A DNA stretch of 64,000 nucleotides, from the NCBI GenBank assembly GCA_964596165.1, contig CAZQTW010000008.1:62001-126000 (forward strand). The letters are read 5' to 3'. Under the pieces are notes generated by a model that ran no database searches, was not told the origin of the DNA, and was given only the letters and a program-made list of their open reading frames with translations. Below, piece by piece: positions 8,621 to 17,556 of this stretch. The position numbers were made by a program, and so were the translations under genes. This DNA comes from CAYUQT01 sp964596165 (GTDB lineage Bacteria > Planctomycetota > Phycisphaerae > UBA1845 > JAFGLZ01). Each line of letters starts with the position of its first letter. Position 1 is the first letter of the stretch.

Positions 8621-9655
8621 CTACGTGCCCATCAGCGCCTTCAGGATGTACAGGTCCAGCTCCTCGTAATCGCGGGCCTTGATCATCTCGTCGAGCTTCT
8701 TCTGGTTGAGGCTTCGCGAGATTTGAAGCAGCCGCATGAACACCTCGCGACTGTTTCGCAGATGCTTGGTTGCGACGTTGTCCTTTTGCGTCCGCATCGC
8801 CTTGACGTCCAGCCCGACCCATTGGCCATCCTTGCCGTAGTCGTGTTGGTCGAGGATGCGAACCTGGTTGAATGCCCGGCGGAGGTTCTCGGAGCCGAAC
8901 GCCTTGTCTTCATCGAACTTCAGTCCGCCCTGGTCGTTCAGGTGGACGCTCCAAAGCTTCTTGTGGGCCAGGGCGAAGCCCATCTCGTCGGACGGATCGA
9001 GCCCGGCCAGAATTGCATGGGCACTCTCAATGTTCACGCCAATGCGATTCGGGTCGACCGTGAGCATGCCCAAGGCGATCGCGTGACCGGTGGTCGGGAT
9101 GTAGTTTTGGTCCATCGGCTCGTTCGGTTTGGGTTCGATCGCGATCTTGAGTTTCTTGTCGTATTCGAGCATGACGTTGAGGCCTTCGACGATCCGCTCG
9201 ACGGCTACCTTGCTGTCCTTGGCCTCGCGGATGTAGGTGCCCTCGCGGGCGAACCAGATGACGATGAGCTTCGTGCCGAGGGCGTTGGCGATATCGATCG
9301 TCCGCTTGCTCCGCTCCATTGCATACTTGCGGAGTGCCCGGCTGTTGTTGGTCCAGCCGCCGTCGATCGTCTTGGGATCTTCCCAGAGCCGAGGAGCGAC
9401 GAACTCCGCCTTGAGCCCATGTCGCTGTAACATCTTCCTGACGGCCGTTGCCTTCTTAACGATCATGGCGGGGCTCAGCCGATCCATACCCGGCACGGCA
9501 TCGTCGTCATGGAACTGCACGCCGTCGAAGCCCAGCTTCTTGTACATCGCCAACTTCTTTTCGAAGGCGATCGGTTTGCGTACCTTCGGCCCGAACGGGT
9601 CACTGCCTTCGCTGATGTTCCAAGGTCCGAACGAGAATCTGAATCTGCCGGCCAT
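8621..9655 (-). CDS. xylA: Xylose isomerase, Streptomyces-like class I
   Basis: A 344-residue TIM-barrel aldose isomerase close to the short (class I) XylA form. Matching blocks include FHDDD with the catalytic histidine, DGGWTNNSRALRKYA, the metal and lysine block AIEPKPNEP, GVNIESAHAILAGLDP, LNDQGGLKFDEDKAFGSENLRRAF with the second metal site, and GLDVKAMR. The expected metal ligands therefore look intact. AAGGAC lies eight bases before the ATG. A related sugar such as L-rhamnose or D-glucose cannot be excluded as substrate. A terminator follows at 8552-8590. Confidence 0.85.
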   Translation of the reverse strand: MAGRFRFSFGPWNISEGSDPFGPKVRKPIAFEKKLAMYKKLGFDGVQFHDDDAVPGMDRLSPAMIVKKATAVRKMLQRHGLKAEFVAPRLWEDPKTIDGGWTNNSRALRKYAMERSKRTIDIANALGTKLIVIWFAREGTYIREAKDSKVAVERIVEGLNVMLEYDKKLKIAIEPKPNEPMDQNYIPTTGHAIALGMLTVDPNRIGVNIESAHAILAGLDPSDEMGFALAHKKLWSVHLNDQGGLKFDEDKAFGSENLRRAFNQVRILDQHDYGKDGQWVGLDVKAMRTQKDNVATKHLRNSREVFMRLLQISRSLNQKKLDEMIKARDYEELDLYILKALMGT

Positions 9656-9731
9656 TTGTGATGTCCTTATGCTAAGTAATCATGGTCCCCACACGATGCG
9701 GCGCGAACGGGGCGTCGGCGCCGGGGTGTTA

Positions 9732-9760
9732 TGTATCGCTTCTATGAAACGGGTTGTCAA
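9732..9760 (-). promoter_or_regulatory. Possible sigma-70 promoter for xylA-like gene
   Basis: Minus-strand TTGACA (9755-9760), 17-base spacer and GATACA (9732-9737); expected start near 9725, about 70 bases before the ATG. The -35 is perfect and the -10 is poor. Confidence 0.4.
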
Positions 9761-9803
9761 GCTGTTTCCCGGCCATGCCGGCCGTAGCACGTTGTAGTGC
9801 CCG

Positions 9804-12800
9804 TCATTCACATCCCATGACGCGCAATTCGTAGGGTGCCAGTGGGATCTCGACCGCAAGGTCTGATCGCGGCTCGGTCGACTTCGGCACAATGACCTCG
9901 TACCGTCCGAACTCGATGAGGTCCTTGTTCTTCGCCAGCAGTGGGGCATACCGTACTTTCACGTTCCGGGGCTCGCTCGTTGTGTTGATGATGGCGAGCC
10001 GGTTTCCGAATTGTCGGATCCGGAGGTCCTTGGCATCCCCCTGGACGAATGACTCGGCCGGCGTGCCCTCGCCTCGCGGCAGGGCGCGAAACGCGCGGGC
10101 AAAAGCCCGCAGATCGTGTTCGTGTCCGAAGCTGCCTCGCTCCCAGGAAAAGACGTTGAGCGTGTGACAATGGGTCCGGGCGATGCTGAGAGCGATCGGC
10201 TCGAAGTAGTTCCGCGTGTGTGGGACCATGGTCGCTGCTCCCCAGAACTCGGTCCGGAACTCGCCGGTGGGGAAGACACCGAACTCCTCCCAATAGTTGA
10301 TGTACACCTCGCACGCGTTGCCCTCGGCGCCGTCGTAGAGTTCCATCACGCCGGGGGCGTAGTGAAACTGCTTCAAGGCCTCGACGTTACGGGCGTACTG
10401 TCCGCAGTTCGTGAAGTAACGGTCGGCGGAGATCATCATGCCGCGGTGCAACAGTATGCCCGGCTCCCGAGCGAACATCCGTGGGTCGACGCCGTGATAC
10501 CGCCAACAATTCAACGGCGTTTCGCCGGCGGGCCAGTAGATGTTCCACGCCGGCGTTTCACTCGGCATATCGCAACTGACGTAAAGAACGAGATCATTAC
10601 GATAACCGCGCACCACGTCGCGACAGGCTAGCCAGAAACACCGCGTCCGTTCGCATCGCCAGTCGAGCCACTTCTCCCAGCAGTTCGCCTTGATCCACTC
10701 ATAGGGCGTGGGCGACAGGGCAGGGACGTCGATGCCGGTGTCTTTCTTGAACTCGGCGATGTCCCACGGGCTGTAGCCGGTGTATTGATCGCTCTTGCCC
10801 AACTCGTGGCCGCCGTAGCAGAGGCCGATCTTTCCGTTGACGCGAAAGCCAATCCCCGGGACGGCTTTGCTCTTCGAGCAGAGCTCAAGGATCTCCTTGA
10901 GGTTTCGGACCAGCAGATTCTGCACCTCCGGCCTCAGGGGATCGGGAAGGGGCGGGCGCGAGCCGAAGAACGTGGTCAACCCTCCAAAGCGGTCCATCTG
11001 AAAGCTCTCTTGGGTAAAGCCGAACTTGCCTTCGGGCACGGAGAGCGACGTGATCATGGGGATCAGCGAGATGTCGTTGGCTTCGCAGAGCGGCAGCAAT
11101 TCCGCCAAGACATCACCGGTTGCTTTCGGCCAGATCTTGCTATCATAATAAGCCGTACCCGTCGTATCGCCGCCGTCGACCGCGTTGAACTCCAGAAGGT
11201 TGATTCCGCAGAACTTCAGATAGTCCACGAAGCTCCGCAACGATGCCCGCCGTTCCTCAGGCGTGTCGCCGCGGTAGCCGTAAAGGGAATACAGATACGC
11301 CGGATGGGTGAGATACATCCCCAACCTACGTTCAATGCCCGCCGGCTTGGATGTGCAAACCGGTCGCAGGGCCATTGCGTCGACCAGTTCGAAGAGCCAG
11401 ACGTGTGATACCGCCGCACCGCTTTCGGGGCGGATCGGTTTCTCGACCGGCCAGCGCGACACGGTGAACCGGATGTCCTTGTCTCGCGGGTAGAAGATGA
11501 ACCGATGCTCGAACGGCTTTCCGTCGCAGGGATACTCACGGCCCGTGTAGACACCGCCGCCCACGTTGTCCCAGGGCGGCTGGATGCGGATCGTCGTGTA
11601 CCGCTCGATGTCATTGATCGACTGGAACATCATCAGATGCGGGTTTCGCGGATGGCGACACGTCGCGGTGTAGGCGAAGTAGCTAAGCCTCAGCCGGTTG
11701 GCCGTGACCCGGAACGACCGGTCGCCCAGTTTCAAGACGCGGCTCTTGCCACCCCACTGAGCCGGACCGTCTTCGCTGAATTCATGATCGGTCCGTGTGG
11801 CATCGATGTGATCCACAAGACGCACGCGAACGAAATCGGCCCCTGACGGTCCGCCTCGGGCGCAGATCTTCTCAACGATCCTACGCCCATCGAGGGGCGA
11901 CATCGCCTCGCCGATATCGTCAGCCTGGCACCAATACACACCCTCTTCATCCAGAGGGATATAGGCCCGGCCGTCTACGTTGATGCAGCCGGAGGCATCT
12001 ACCTTCCATCGATGTTCATGACCGGTCGGATCGACAAACTGTCCTTCCCGCCGTGGCGTTCTTAAGACGGGCTTCACGTGTGCCGTTGTTGTGGGGCTGG
12101 CCGGCATTTCGAAGCGGGTCTCCGCGGCCGAGTTATCCTTCCGATTGGCGTAGAATGTGCCTCGTAGCTCAATCCCCAATCTGACTGGCCCCGGGTTCAG
12201 CAGGTAGGCCACGTCGGGCCAGAGTTCCACCGTGATCGTCTCGGTATGCTCCTGGCCGACCTTCCAGGTCGCCGTGCTCGCGAGGGGTTGAAACGTGGCG
12301 ATGTCGATAGGGGGTTGGTCGTCTTGGCTGGCCGTCAAAACGATGGGGTACGCATCCGCCAGCCTTCCGGTTGGCTTCCAGGTGACCTGGATCCGACAGG
12401 GCTGTCCTACTTCGATCGTTGGCGGTACCGTCACACCCACGAGGTCGATCGGCTGCTTTGGTCCCAGATAGGGGAGTCGCAACGCGGTCTGGTTCGCCCA
12501 CGGGCCACACGGATGCTTGCCGACGGAGTCGGCCGTCGCCCACGCCGAATCGTCGAAGTCGCGTGCGGTCCAATGCGGCGGCGCGACCTTTGAAACCTTC
12601 CAGCTCTTGTCGCTGAATACATGGACGAACCGACCCTCCTCGGTGTGGGCGCCGAGTTCCAACAGCAGACCCGCGCCACCGGGCTCCGCATTCTTGCAGA
12701 AAACGGCCAGAATGTTCTTGCCGGGGCGTATCTTTGACTTCACATCGTACGTCTCGAGGCTATACCAGTCCCGGTCTCGGCCGATGAGCTCGCCGTTAAG

Positions 12801-13580
12801 GTACAGCTCGTATTCGTTGTCGCACGTGACGGCGACTGTTGCCTCGCGAACAGCACCGGGCACGTCGAAAGCCTTGCGAAAGATGCGGACCCCATCTTGC
12901 TCGCCGCCCGGCGACCAGATCCAGTGAGCCGACCAGGTTCCCTCGGTGAACGGTGCGGGCGGCTTGGGCTTGCGCGGAGGAGTCGGTTGCATCTGTTTGA
13001 AAGTCGTTCCGGCCGGTACGGTGATCGTCAGGTCGTCGATCCATGCATTTGAAACCTGCTGTCGAAACGCGAACCCGCCGACTTTGAAGTCGGCGTCTTC
13101 ATATGTCGCGACCAACTGACCGTTGACGTAGCCGCGAAAGACCTTGCCGGCGAGTTCGACCCTCACGTTCAGCCACGTGTCGGGCGCGGGGATCGACCCG
13201 GTTCGCTGTCCGACCGGGATCCACGGCGGTTCGCCGTGATGGCGCTTGAGGAATCCGGGCGGATCGCCGCCGTTCGTTCGTGTGTCAATTCGGAACAGAT
13301 AGTAGTCGTCGGCGTCAAGATCGAAGCGGAACATCAGTTCGACCAGCCCGCTGCCCCGGACCTTCGCCCGATACTCGACGGTCGCGTCGCCCACCTCAAA
13401 GACGGGCACGATCGTTACGCCCCTCTCGATGAGCAGAGCTTCGGGTTGTCTGGGGATGCCCCATGTCGAGAGTTCGCCGGCAAAGTCCTCCTTCAGGATA
13501 ACCCGACCTTCTTGCGTTCCGCCCTCGGCGGAAGCGATGAATGAAGATGCGAGAACGCAGCATGAAAGCATTCTTATCAT
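9804..13580 (-). CDS. Large secreted multidomain glycoside-hydrolase-like protein
   Basis: 1258 residues from ATG 13580, chosen because AGGAG lies six bases upstream and a signal peptide (MIRMLSCCVLASSFIASAEGG) follows. In order: a concanavalin-like beta-sandwich (about 25-195, ILKEDFAGELSTWG to NAWIDDLTI), a galactose-binding/rhamnosidase-N-like sandwich (about 215-365, WSAHWIWSPGG, FRKAFDVPG, YELYLNGELIGRD), further beta domains with VPPTIEVGQPCRI, and a C-terminal TIM-barrel-like region (about 800-1150, SFVDYLKFCGINLLEFN, PGIGFRVNGKIGLCYGG, GVMELYDGAEGN). I cannot assign a GH family or name catalytic acids with confidence. Same strand as the GHL10 gene upstream, 140 bases away. Confidence 0.75.
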   Translation of the reverse strand: MIRMLSCCVLASSFIASAEGGTQEGRVILKEDFAGELSTWGIPRQPEALLIERGVTIVPVFEVGDATVEYRAKVRGSGLVELMFRFDLDADDYYLFRIDTRTNGGDPPGFLKRHHGEPPWIPVGQRTGSIPAPDTWLNVRVELAGKVFRGYVNGQLVATYEDADFKVGGFAFRQQVSNAWIDDLTITVPAGTTFKQMQPTPPRKPKPPAPFTEGTWSAHWIWSPGGEQDGVRIFRKAFDVPGAVREATVAVTCDNEYELYLNGELIGRDRDWYSLETYDVKSKIRPGKNILAVFCKNAEPGGAGLLLELGAHTEEGRFVHVFSDKSWKVSKVAPPHWTARDFDDSAWATADSVGKHPCGPWANQTALRLPYLGPKQPIDLVGVTVPPTIEVGQPCRIQVTWKPTGRLADAYPIVLTASQDDQPPIDIATFQPLASTATWKVGQEHTETITVELWPDVAYLLNPGPVRLGIELRGTFYANRKDNSAAETRFEMPASPTTTAHVKPVLRTPRREGQFVDPTGHEHRWKVDASGCINVDGRAYIPLDEEGVYWCQADDIGEAMSPLDGRRIVEKICARGGPSGADFVRVRLVDHIDATRTDHEFSEDGPAQWGGKSRVLKLGDRSFRVTANRLRLSYFAYTATCRHPRNPHLMMFQSINDIERYTTIRIQPPWDNVGGGVYTGREYPCDGKPFEHRFIFYPRDKDIRFTVSRWPVEKPIRPESGAAVSHVWLFELVDAMALRPVCTSKPAGIERRLGMYLTHPAYLYSLYGYRGDTPEERRASLRSFVDYLKFCGINLLEFNAVDGGDTTGTAYYDSKIWPKATGDVLAELLPLCEANDISLIPMITSLSVPEGKFGFTQESFQMDRFGGLTTFFGSRPPLPDPLRPEVQNLLVRNLKEILELCSKSKAVPGIGFRVNGKIGLCYGGHELGKSDQYTGYSPWDIAEFKKDTGIDVPALSPTPYEWIKANCWEKWLDWRCERTRCFWLACRDVVRGYRNDLVLYVSCDMPSETPAWNIYWPAGETPLNCWRYHGVDPRMFAREPGILLHRGMMISADRYFTNCGQYARNVEALKQFHYAPGVMELYDGAEGNACEVYINYWEEFGVFPTGEFRTEFWGAATMVPHTRNYFEPIALSIARTHCHTLNVFSWERGSFGHEHDLRAFARAFRALPRGEGTPAESFVQGDAKDLRIRQFGNRLAIINTTSEPRNVKVRYAPLLAKNKDLIEFGRYEVIVPKSTEPRSDLAVEIPLAPYELRVMGCE

Positions 13581-13719
13581 GTGGGGCTCCTGACGCATCC
13601 ACGCGGACCGGTTCTGATCGCGTCTCGAACCGACCGTGTGGACGGTCAACTCAGAATCGGTGACCCCTTGGTCTCCCAGGATGATGCAGCACGACACCGA
13701 GGTCGCAACCAAGGCCGTC

Positions 13720-14943
13720 CTACTTGTGTGCGTAGTCGTGCATCGCCTTGACTGCCGCCTCGTTGGCCGGCGGCAAACCGATGTAGTCGGACTCCCACAG
13801 CAGCAATTGCGGCGCGCCCAATCGCTCGGCCAGCTTCACATCCGCCAGAAACGCCTCGGCCGATCCGAGCCAGCCGTAGAGCCACACGCGAACCTTGCCC
13901 TCTGTTTCCTTCCGGATCGCCTTGTAAGCCAGCTCGGCGTTTCCACCGGATCGATAGTAGCCTGCGGCCACAATGTCATCGATCAACCCTTCCCTCGCCC
14001 ACGTCGTCGTATCCAGCAGAAGGCCGTTGAGATTGTCCTTGTAGGGGGTGTCGGTCGGACCACCGCGATAGCCCCAGGGGTTGTGAACCAGCGCGGCGAC
14101 GACCATCTTCGGATTCGCCTGCTTGATCACGGCGCGGGCCTCTCGCATGAAGACGGTCTGAGGCTCGGCACGCATCCGCACCCACGGTTCATGCCCGTTG
14201 GGGAGTTCCTTCGGATCGATGGCGTATTGGGCTCGGAAGGCGTCGATATTCGGTTTCTCGTAACCGTAGATGGCCACACCCTCGGCGTCGGTGTGCGGAT
14301 TGTCTCGAACGTCGCCGGTGCGGATCCAATCAAAGAAGATGCCGTCGGGCTTGTAGGCAAGGATTTCCTTGACCAATCCGAGCTTGTACTCGCGGACCTT
14401 GGGGAACGCGAAGCTCTGTTGCGATCGGAACGGCCGGCCGTCGCGCCGAACCCATCGCGAGTCGGGGTTCTCGCGTGTGAATCGGCTGGTGACGCCCCAC
14501 CCGTGATCGTCCTCGTTGATACTCAGCCAGGCGTGGACCTCCAGCCCGAGCTTGTGGCCATACTCGATCGCCTCCTTGAGGAAATCGTAACTGCCCCAGT
14601 CGTACGGCTTGAGTTTCTCAATCACCCAGGCCGAGTCCTTGCCGCGATGATAGTTGTCTTCATCCATTCCGTGAAGTGGGTCCATGAGTTTGCTGAGATA
14701 GCACGCCCGTCCGCCGTCGAAGCATCGCCAGTAGACGCGTTTCCATCCGCACTGCTTGGCGCGGTCGAGAATCTGGTGAACGCCTTCGGGGCCCCATTTC
14801 GGCGACGGATTCCGCACCATCCAGTCGGAATGGGTGATGGGTGACGACACGATGACCTTCTTCGCGGCGAGCTCTTCGGCCAAGCCAACACGACCGTACA
14901 GCGGGATTGAGAGCGACAACATCGCCAGGATCCTTGTGCGCAT
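13720..14943 (-). CDS. Secreted GHL10-type (DUF187-like) glycoside hydrolase
   Basis: 407 residues with a signal peptide (MRTRILAMLSLSIPLYGRVGLAEE). The barrel strand pattern is that of GHL10/family-10-like glycosyl hydrolases: LEVHAWLSINEDDHG, then FAFPKVREYKLGLVKEILAYKPDGIFFDWIRTGD, with the conserved DGIxFDWIR segment, and later VRVWLYGWLGSAEAF. AGGAG lies ten bases before the ATG. It probably heads a unit with the 1258-residue protein, and is distantly similar to the gene at 20828. Substrate unknown. Confidence 0.75.
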   Translation of the reverse strand: MRTRILAMLSLSIPLYGRVGLAEELAAKKVIVSSPITHSDWMVRNPSPKWGPEGVHQILDRAKQCGWKRVYWRCFDGGRACYLSKLMDPLHGMDEDNYHRGKDSAWVIEKLKPYDWGSYDFLKEAIEYGHKLGLEVHAWLSINEDDHGWGVTSRFTRENPDSRWVRRDGRPFRSQQSFAFPKVREYKLGLVKEILAYKPDGIFFDWIRTGDVRDNPHTDAEGVAIYGYEKPNIDAFRAQYAIDPKELPNGHEPWVRMRAEPQTVFMREARAVIKQANPKMVVAALVHNPWGYRGGPTDTPYKDNLNGLLLDTTTWAREGLIDDIVAAGYYRSGGNAELAYKAIRKETEGKVRVWLYGWLGSAEAFLADVKLAERLGAPQLLLWESDYIGLPPANEAAVKAMHDYAHK

Positions 14944-15083
14944 CGGTGGTGTCTCCTGTACGAGAAACGGGGTCAGACCAGGCCGGCGCCCGGTGAAGCG
15001 CGCATTCTATGACGGGGGCATCGGGCTGGGAAAGAGGTTGCGGGCACGGACCACCGAGGTTCTTCGATCGTCAGTTCGTTTTC

Positions 15084-15112
15084 TTGACGCGGACCACATC
15101 GGGTGTTATGGT
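15084..15112 (+). promoter_or_regulatory. Sigma-70 promoter for purF
   Basis: TTGACG (15084-15089), a 17-base spacer and TATGGT (15107-15112). Transcription would start near 15119, leaving a leader of about 20 bases, too short for a purine riboswitch. Confidence 0.65.
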
Positions 15113-15136
15113 GAGGGCTAGTTAGCCTGGATCGTC

Positions 15137-16567
15137 TTGGTGACGCCCGACGTCAAACATCACTGCGGTCTCTTCGGCATCTACGGCGACCCCGAAGCCG
15201 TCGAAAAAACCTACCTTGCGCTGTACTCCCAGCAACATCGAGGACAGGAGTCCGCCGGGATTTGCACCAGCGACGGCACGGACATTGTGCGCTATGTCGG
15301 CATGGGGCTCGTGACGGATGTCTTTGATCGCCGCACGCTGGAGGAACTCCGTAACCCCATCGCCATCGGACACGTCCGCTATTCGACGACGGGCAGTGGT
15401 TGCGACGCCAACATTCAGCCGCTGTTGGTGACCTACAGCCGGGGGCAGATGGCCGTGGCCCACAACGGTAATCTGGTCAATGCCAAGCTCTTGCGCGAGA
15501 GCTACGAAGATGCCGGCGCCATCTTCCAGACCACGTCGGACACCGAGGTGATCGTACATCTGATGGCCAAGCCCGACCACATACGGCGCGAAGACACGAT
15601 GGGCCACGTCCTGCGGCACTTGCAGGGCGCCTACAGCCTGGTATTTCTCTTTCCCGACAGTATCGTGGCGGCTCGCGACCCTTACGGCGTTCGCCCATTG
15701 TGCCTCGGAAAGACGCCCGCCGGCGCCCCCGTGGTGGCCAGCGAGACCTGTGCGTTTGATATCATCGATGCCGAGTACGTCCGTGACATCGAGCCGGGCG
15801 AAATCGTGACGCTCGACCGTCGTGGCATCAGCAGCCGCCCTTTCGTCGATCCGCGCGAGTGCCGCCCAAGCCACTGCATATTCGAGCATGTCTACTTCGC
15901 CGACCCCGCCAGCTCGGTCTTCGGTGAAAACGTGCATTTGGTTCGATTGGCGATGGGGCGCCAACTCGCGAAAGAGGCGCCCGCGGACGCCGATCTGGTC
16001 ATTCCCGTTCCGAACTGTGCGCGGTGCGCGGCCATGGGTTACGGCGAACAATCGGGCATCCCCCGAGGTCGCGGCTTCACCACAAGTCACTACATCGGAC
16101 GCAGCTTCATCATGCCCTCGCAGGGGCAACGGAACCTCGCCGTTAAGATGAAGCTGAACGTCATCAAGGAGGTCGTTCGCGGCAAGCGACTTGTGGTGAT
16201 CGAGGACTCCATCGTTCGCGGTACGACGACCCGTGGGAAGATGGGCGCGCTGCGGCAAGCGGGCGCCAAGGAGATCCACGTTCGGGTTGCCAGCCCACCG
16301 ATCCGGCATCCCTGCTTCTACGGCATTGATTTCCCGGACGCCAACGAATTGGTTGCGAATCAGTGCGGCGGCAGCGTGGAAGCCATCCGGCAATACCTGG
16401 AGGTCGACTCGCTTCAGTACCTCTCGCTGGAGGGCATGCTGAGCTGCGTCAAGTCCGCCCCGGATCACTACTGCACGGCCTGCTTCAGCGGTAAGTATCC
16501 GATTGCCATCGACGAGCCCGTCAGCAAGTTCGCCCTCGAACGGCATCAACTGCGAATGTTCGAGTAA
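15137..16567 (+). CDS. purF: Amidophosphoribosyltransferase
   Basis: First enzyme of purine synthesis: glutamine and PRPP give phosphoribosylamine. About 476 residues. The start is TTG 15137 or GTG 15140; either is followed by a short propeptide before the catalytic cysteine in HHCGLFGIYG (Cys10 from TTG). Visible are SQQHRGQESAGI, HVRYSTTG, HNGNLVN, the PRPP loop VVIEDSIVRGTT and late cysteines in HPCFYGID and HYCTACFSGKYP that fit the 4Fe-4S, Bacillus-type enzyme. Stands alone with its own promoter; no other pur gene is adjacent. Confidence 0.95.
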   Translation: MVTPDVKHHCGLFGIYGDPEAVEKTYLALYSQQHRGQESAGICTSDGTDIVRYVGMGLVTDVFDRRTLEELRNPIAIGHVRYSTTGSGCDANIQPLLVTYSRGQMAVAHNGNLVNAKLLRESYEDAGAIFQTTSDTEVIVHLMAKPDHIRREDTMGHVLRHLQGAYSLVFLFPDSIVAARDPYGVRPLCLGKTPAGAPVVASETCAFDIIDAEYVRDIEPGEIVTLDRRGISSRPFVDPRECRPSHCIFEHVYFADPASSVFGENVHLVRLAMGRQLAKEAPADADLVIPVPNCARCAAMGYGEQSGIPRGRGFTTSHYIGRSFIMPSQGQRNLAVKMKLNVIKEVVRGKRLVVIEDSIVRGTTTRGKMGALRQAGAKEIHVRVASPPIRHPCFYGIDFPDANELVANQCGGSVEAIRQYLEVDSLQYLSLEGMLSCVKSAPDHYCTACFSGKYPIAIDEPVSKFALERHQLRMFE

Positions 16568-16702
16568 CGATGATCCGTGATTGTCCCGATGGGGCTCGGT
16601 TTCGTATCGCCATGCGCGGGAGCCATAGGTCGGCTCTGCCTTGTCCTGCCGGATCGGCCCGCCCCTATCGCTACCTCGCGCGTTCCGACACGCTTGTGCC
16701 GC

Positions 16703-17401
16703 TCACTCTATTCGGCTGACCCGTTGTATCACGACGTCCTGCTTGGGCACATCGCCGTGAGGACCCACTTGTCCGGTCGGGACGGCCTTGATCTTGTCGA
16801 CGGTGTCCATCCCCTCGACCACCTTGCCGAACACCGCGTAACCCCAACCGGATTGTCCCGGGTGGTCCAGGAAGCCGTTGTCGACGACGTTGATAAAGAA
16901 CTGGGCCGTTGCCGAGTGGGGGTCGTTGGTCCGGGCCATCGCCAGCGTGCCCCGGAGGTTTTTCAGGCCGTTGGTCGCCTCGTTCTTGATCGGGGGCCGC
17001 GTCGTCCTCTTCTGCTTCATTCCCGGCTCCATTCCGCCGCCCTGAATCATGAACTTGGGGATCACCCGGTGAAAAAGGGTCCCATTGTAGAACCCGGAAT
17101 CCACGTAGGCCAGGAAGTTCTCGACGCTGATTGGCGCCTTCGCTCGATCGAGTTCAATCACGATCTTGCCCATGGAGGTCTCCATGATCACTCGAGGGTG
17201 ATCGTGGGCTTTGGCCGGCGACTGGCCCGGAGTGGCCGAGGGGGTAGTTGCGGGGGTACCTGCTGCCTTGGGTTGCTGGCTGGTCATACTCGTTTCCTTC
17301 GAAGGGGCCGTTGATTCCTTGCCGGGCGTCTCCTTACCCGAGTCGCAGGATACGAGCAGGATCGCAAGGCAAACCGAACACAGAGCGCTGAGTCTGAACA
17401 T
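16703..17401 (-). CDS. Lipoprotein cyclophilin-type peptidyl-prolyl isomerase
   Basis: 232 residues from ATG 17401, set by GGAGGT nine bases upstream. A lipoprotein signal ends at VSC (Cys19), then a Thr/Pro/Ser-rich linker to about residue 75, then a compact cyclophilin domain: MGKIVIELDRAKAPISVENFL, FYNGTLFHRVIPKFMIQGG (with the catalytic arginine), TLAMARTNDPHSATAQFFIN and GYAVFGKVVEGMDTVDKI. Folds proline-containing exported proteins outside the inner membrane. It is the last gene downstream of the rhamnosidase, 155 bases away, so could assist folding of the enzymes encoded there. Confidence 0.92.
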   Translation of the reverse strand: MFRLSALCSVCLAILLVSCDSGKETPGKESTAPSKETSMTSQQPKAAGTPATTPSATPGQSPAKAHDHPRVIMETSMGKIVIELDRAKAPISVENFLAYVDSGFYNGTLFHRVIPKFMIQGGGMEPGMKQKRTTRPPIKNEATNGLKNLRGTLAMARTNDPHSATAQFFINVVDNGFLDHPGQSGWGYAVFGKVVEGMDTVDKIKAVPTGQVGPHGDVPKQDVVIQRVSRIE

Positions 17402-17556
17402 CGCGATGACACCTCCATTCATCACTTGACGGACGAACGCCTTGCCCCTTTCCGGGCAAGGGAGTACACATTCAAGGGGGAGAAGATAGCACGGGTCGGC
17501 ACGTTCGGCCACCCCTCCACGAGGGCATGTGATTCGAGCGATCGGTGCGCGCTCAC

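Noticed and set aside
15113..15136. Possible purine riboswitch before purF
   Set aside because: The predicted leader is only about 20 bases, too short for an aptamer.
15122..16549. 475-codon frame antisense to purF
   Set aside because: purF motifs are complete on the plus strand; the antisense product has only repetitive His/Asp/Val composition.
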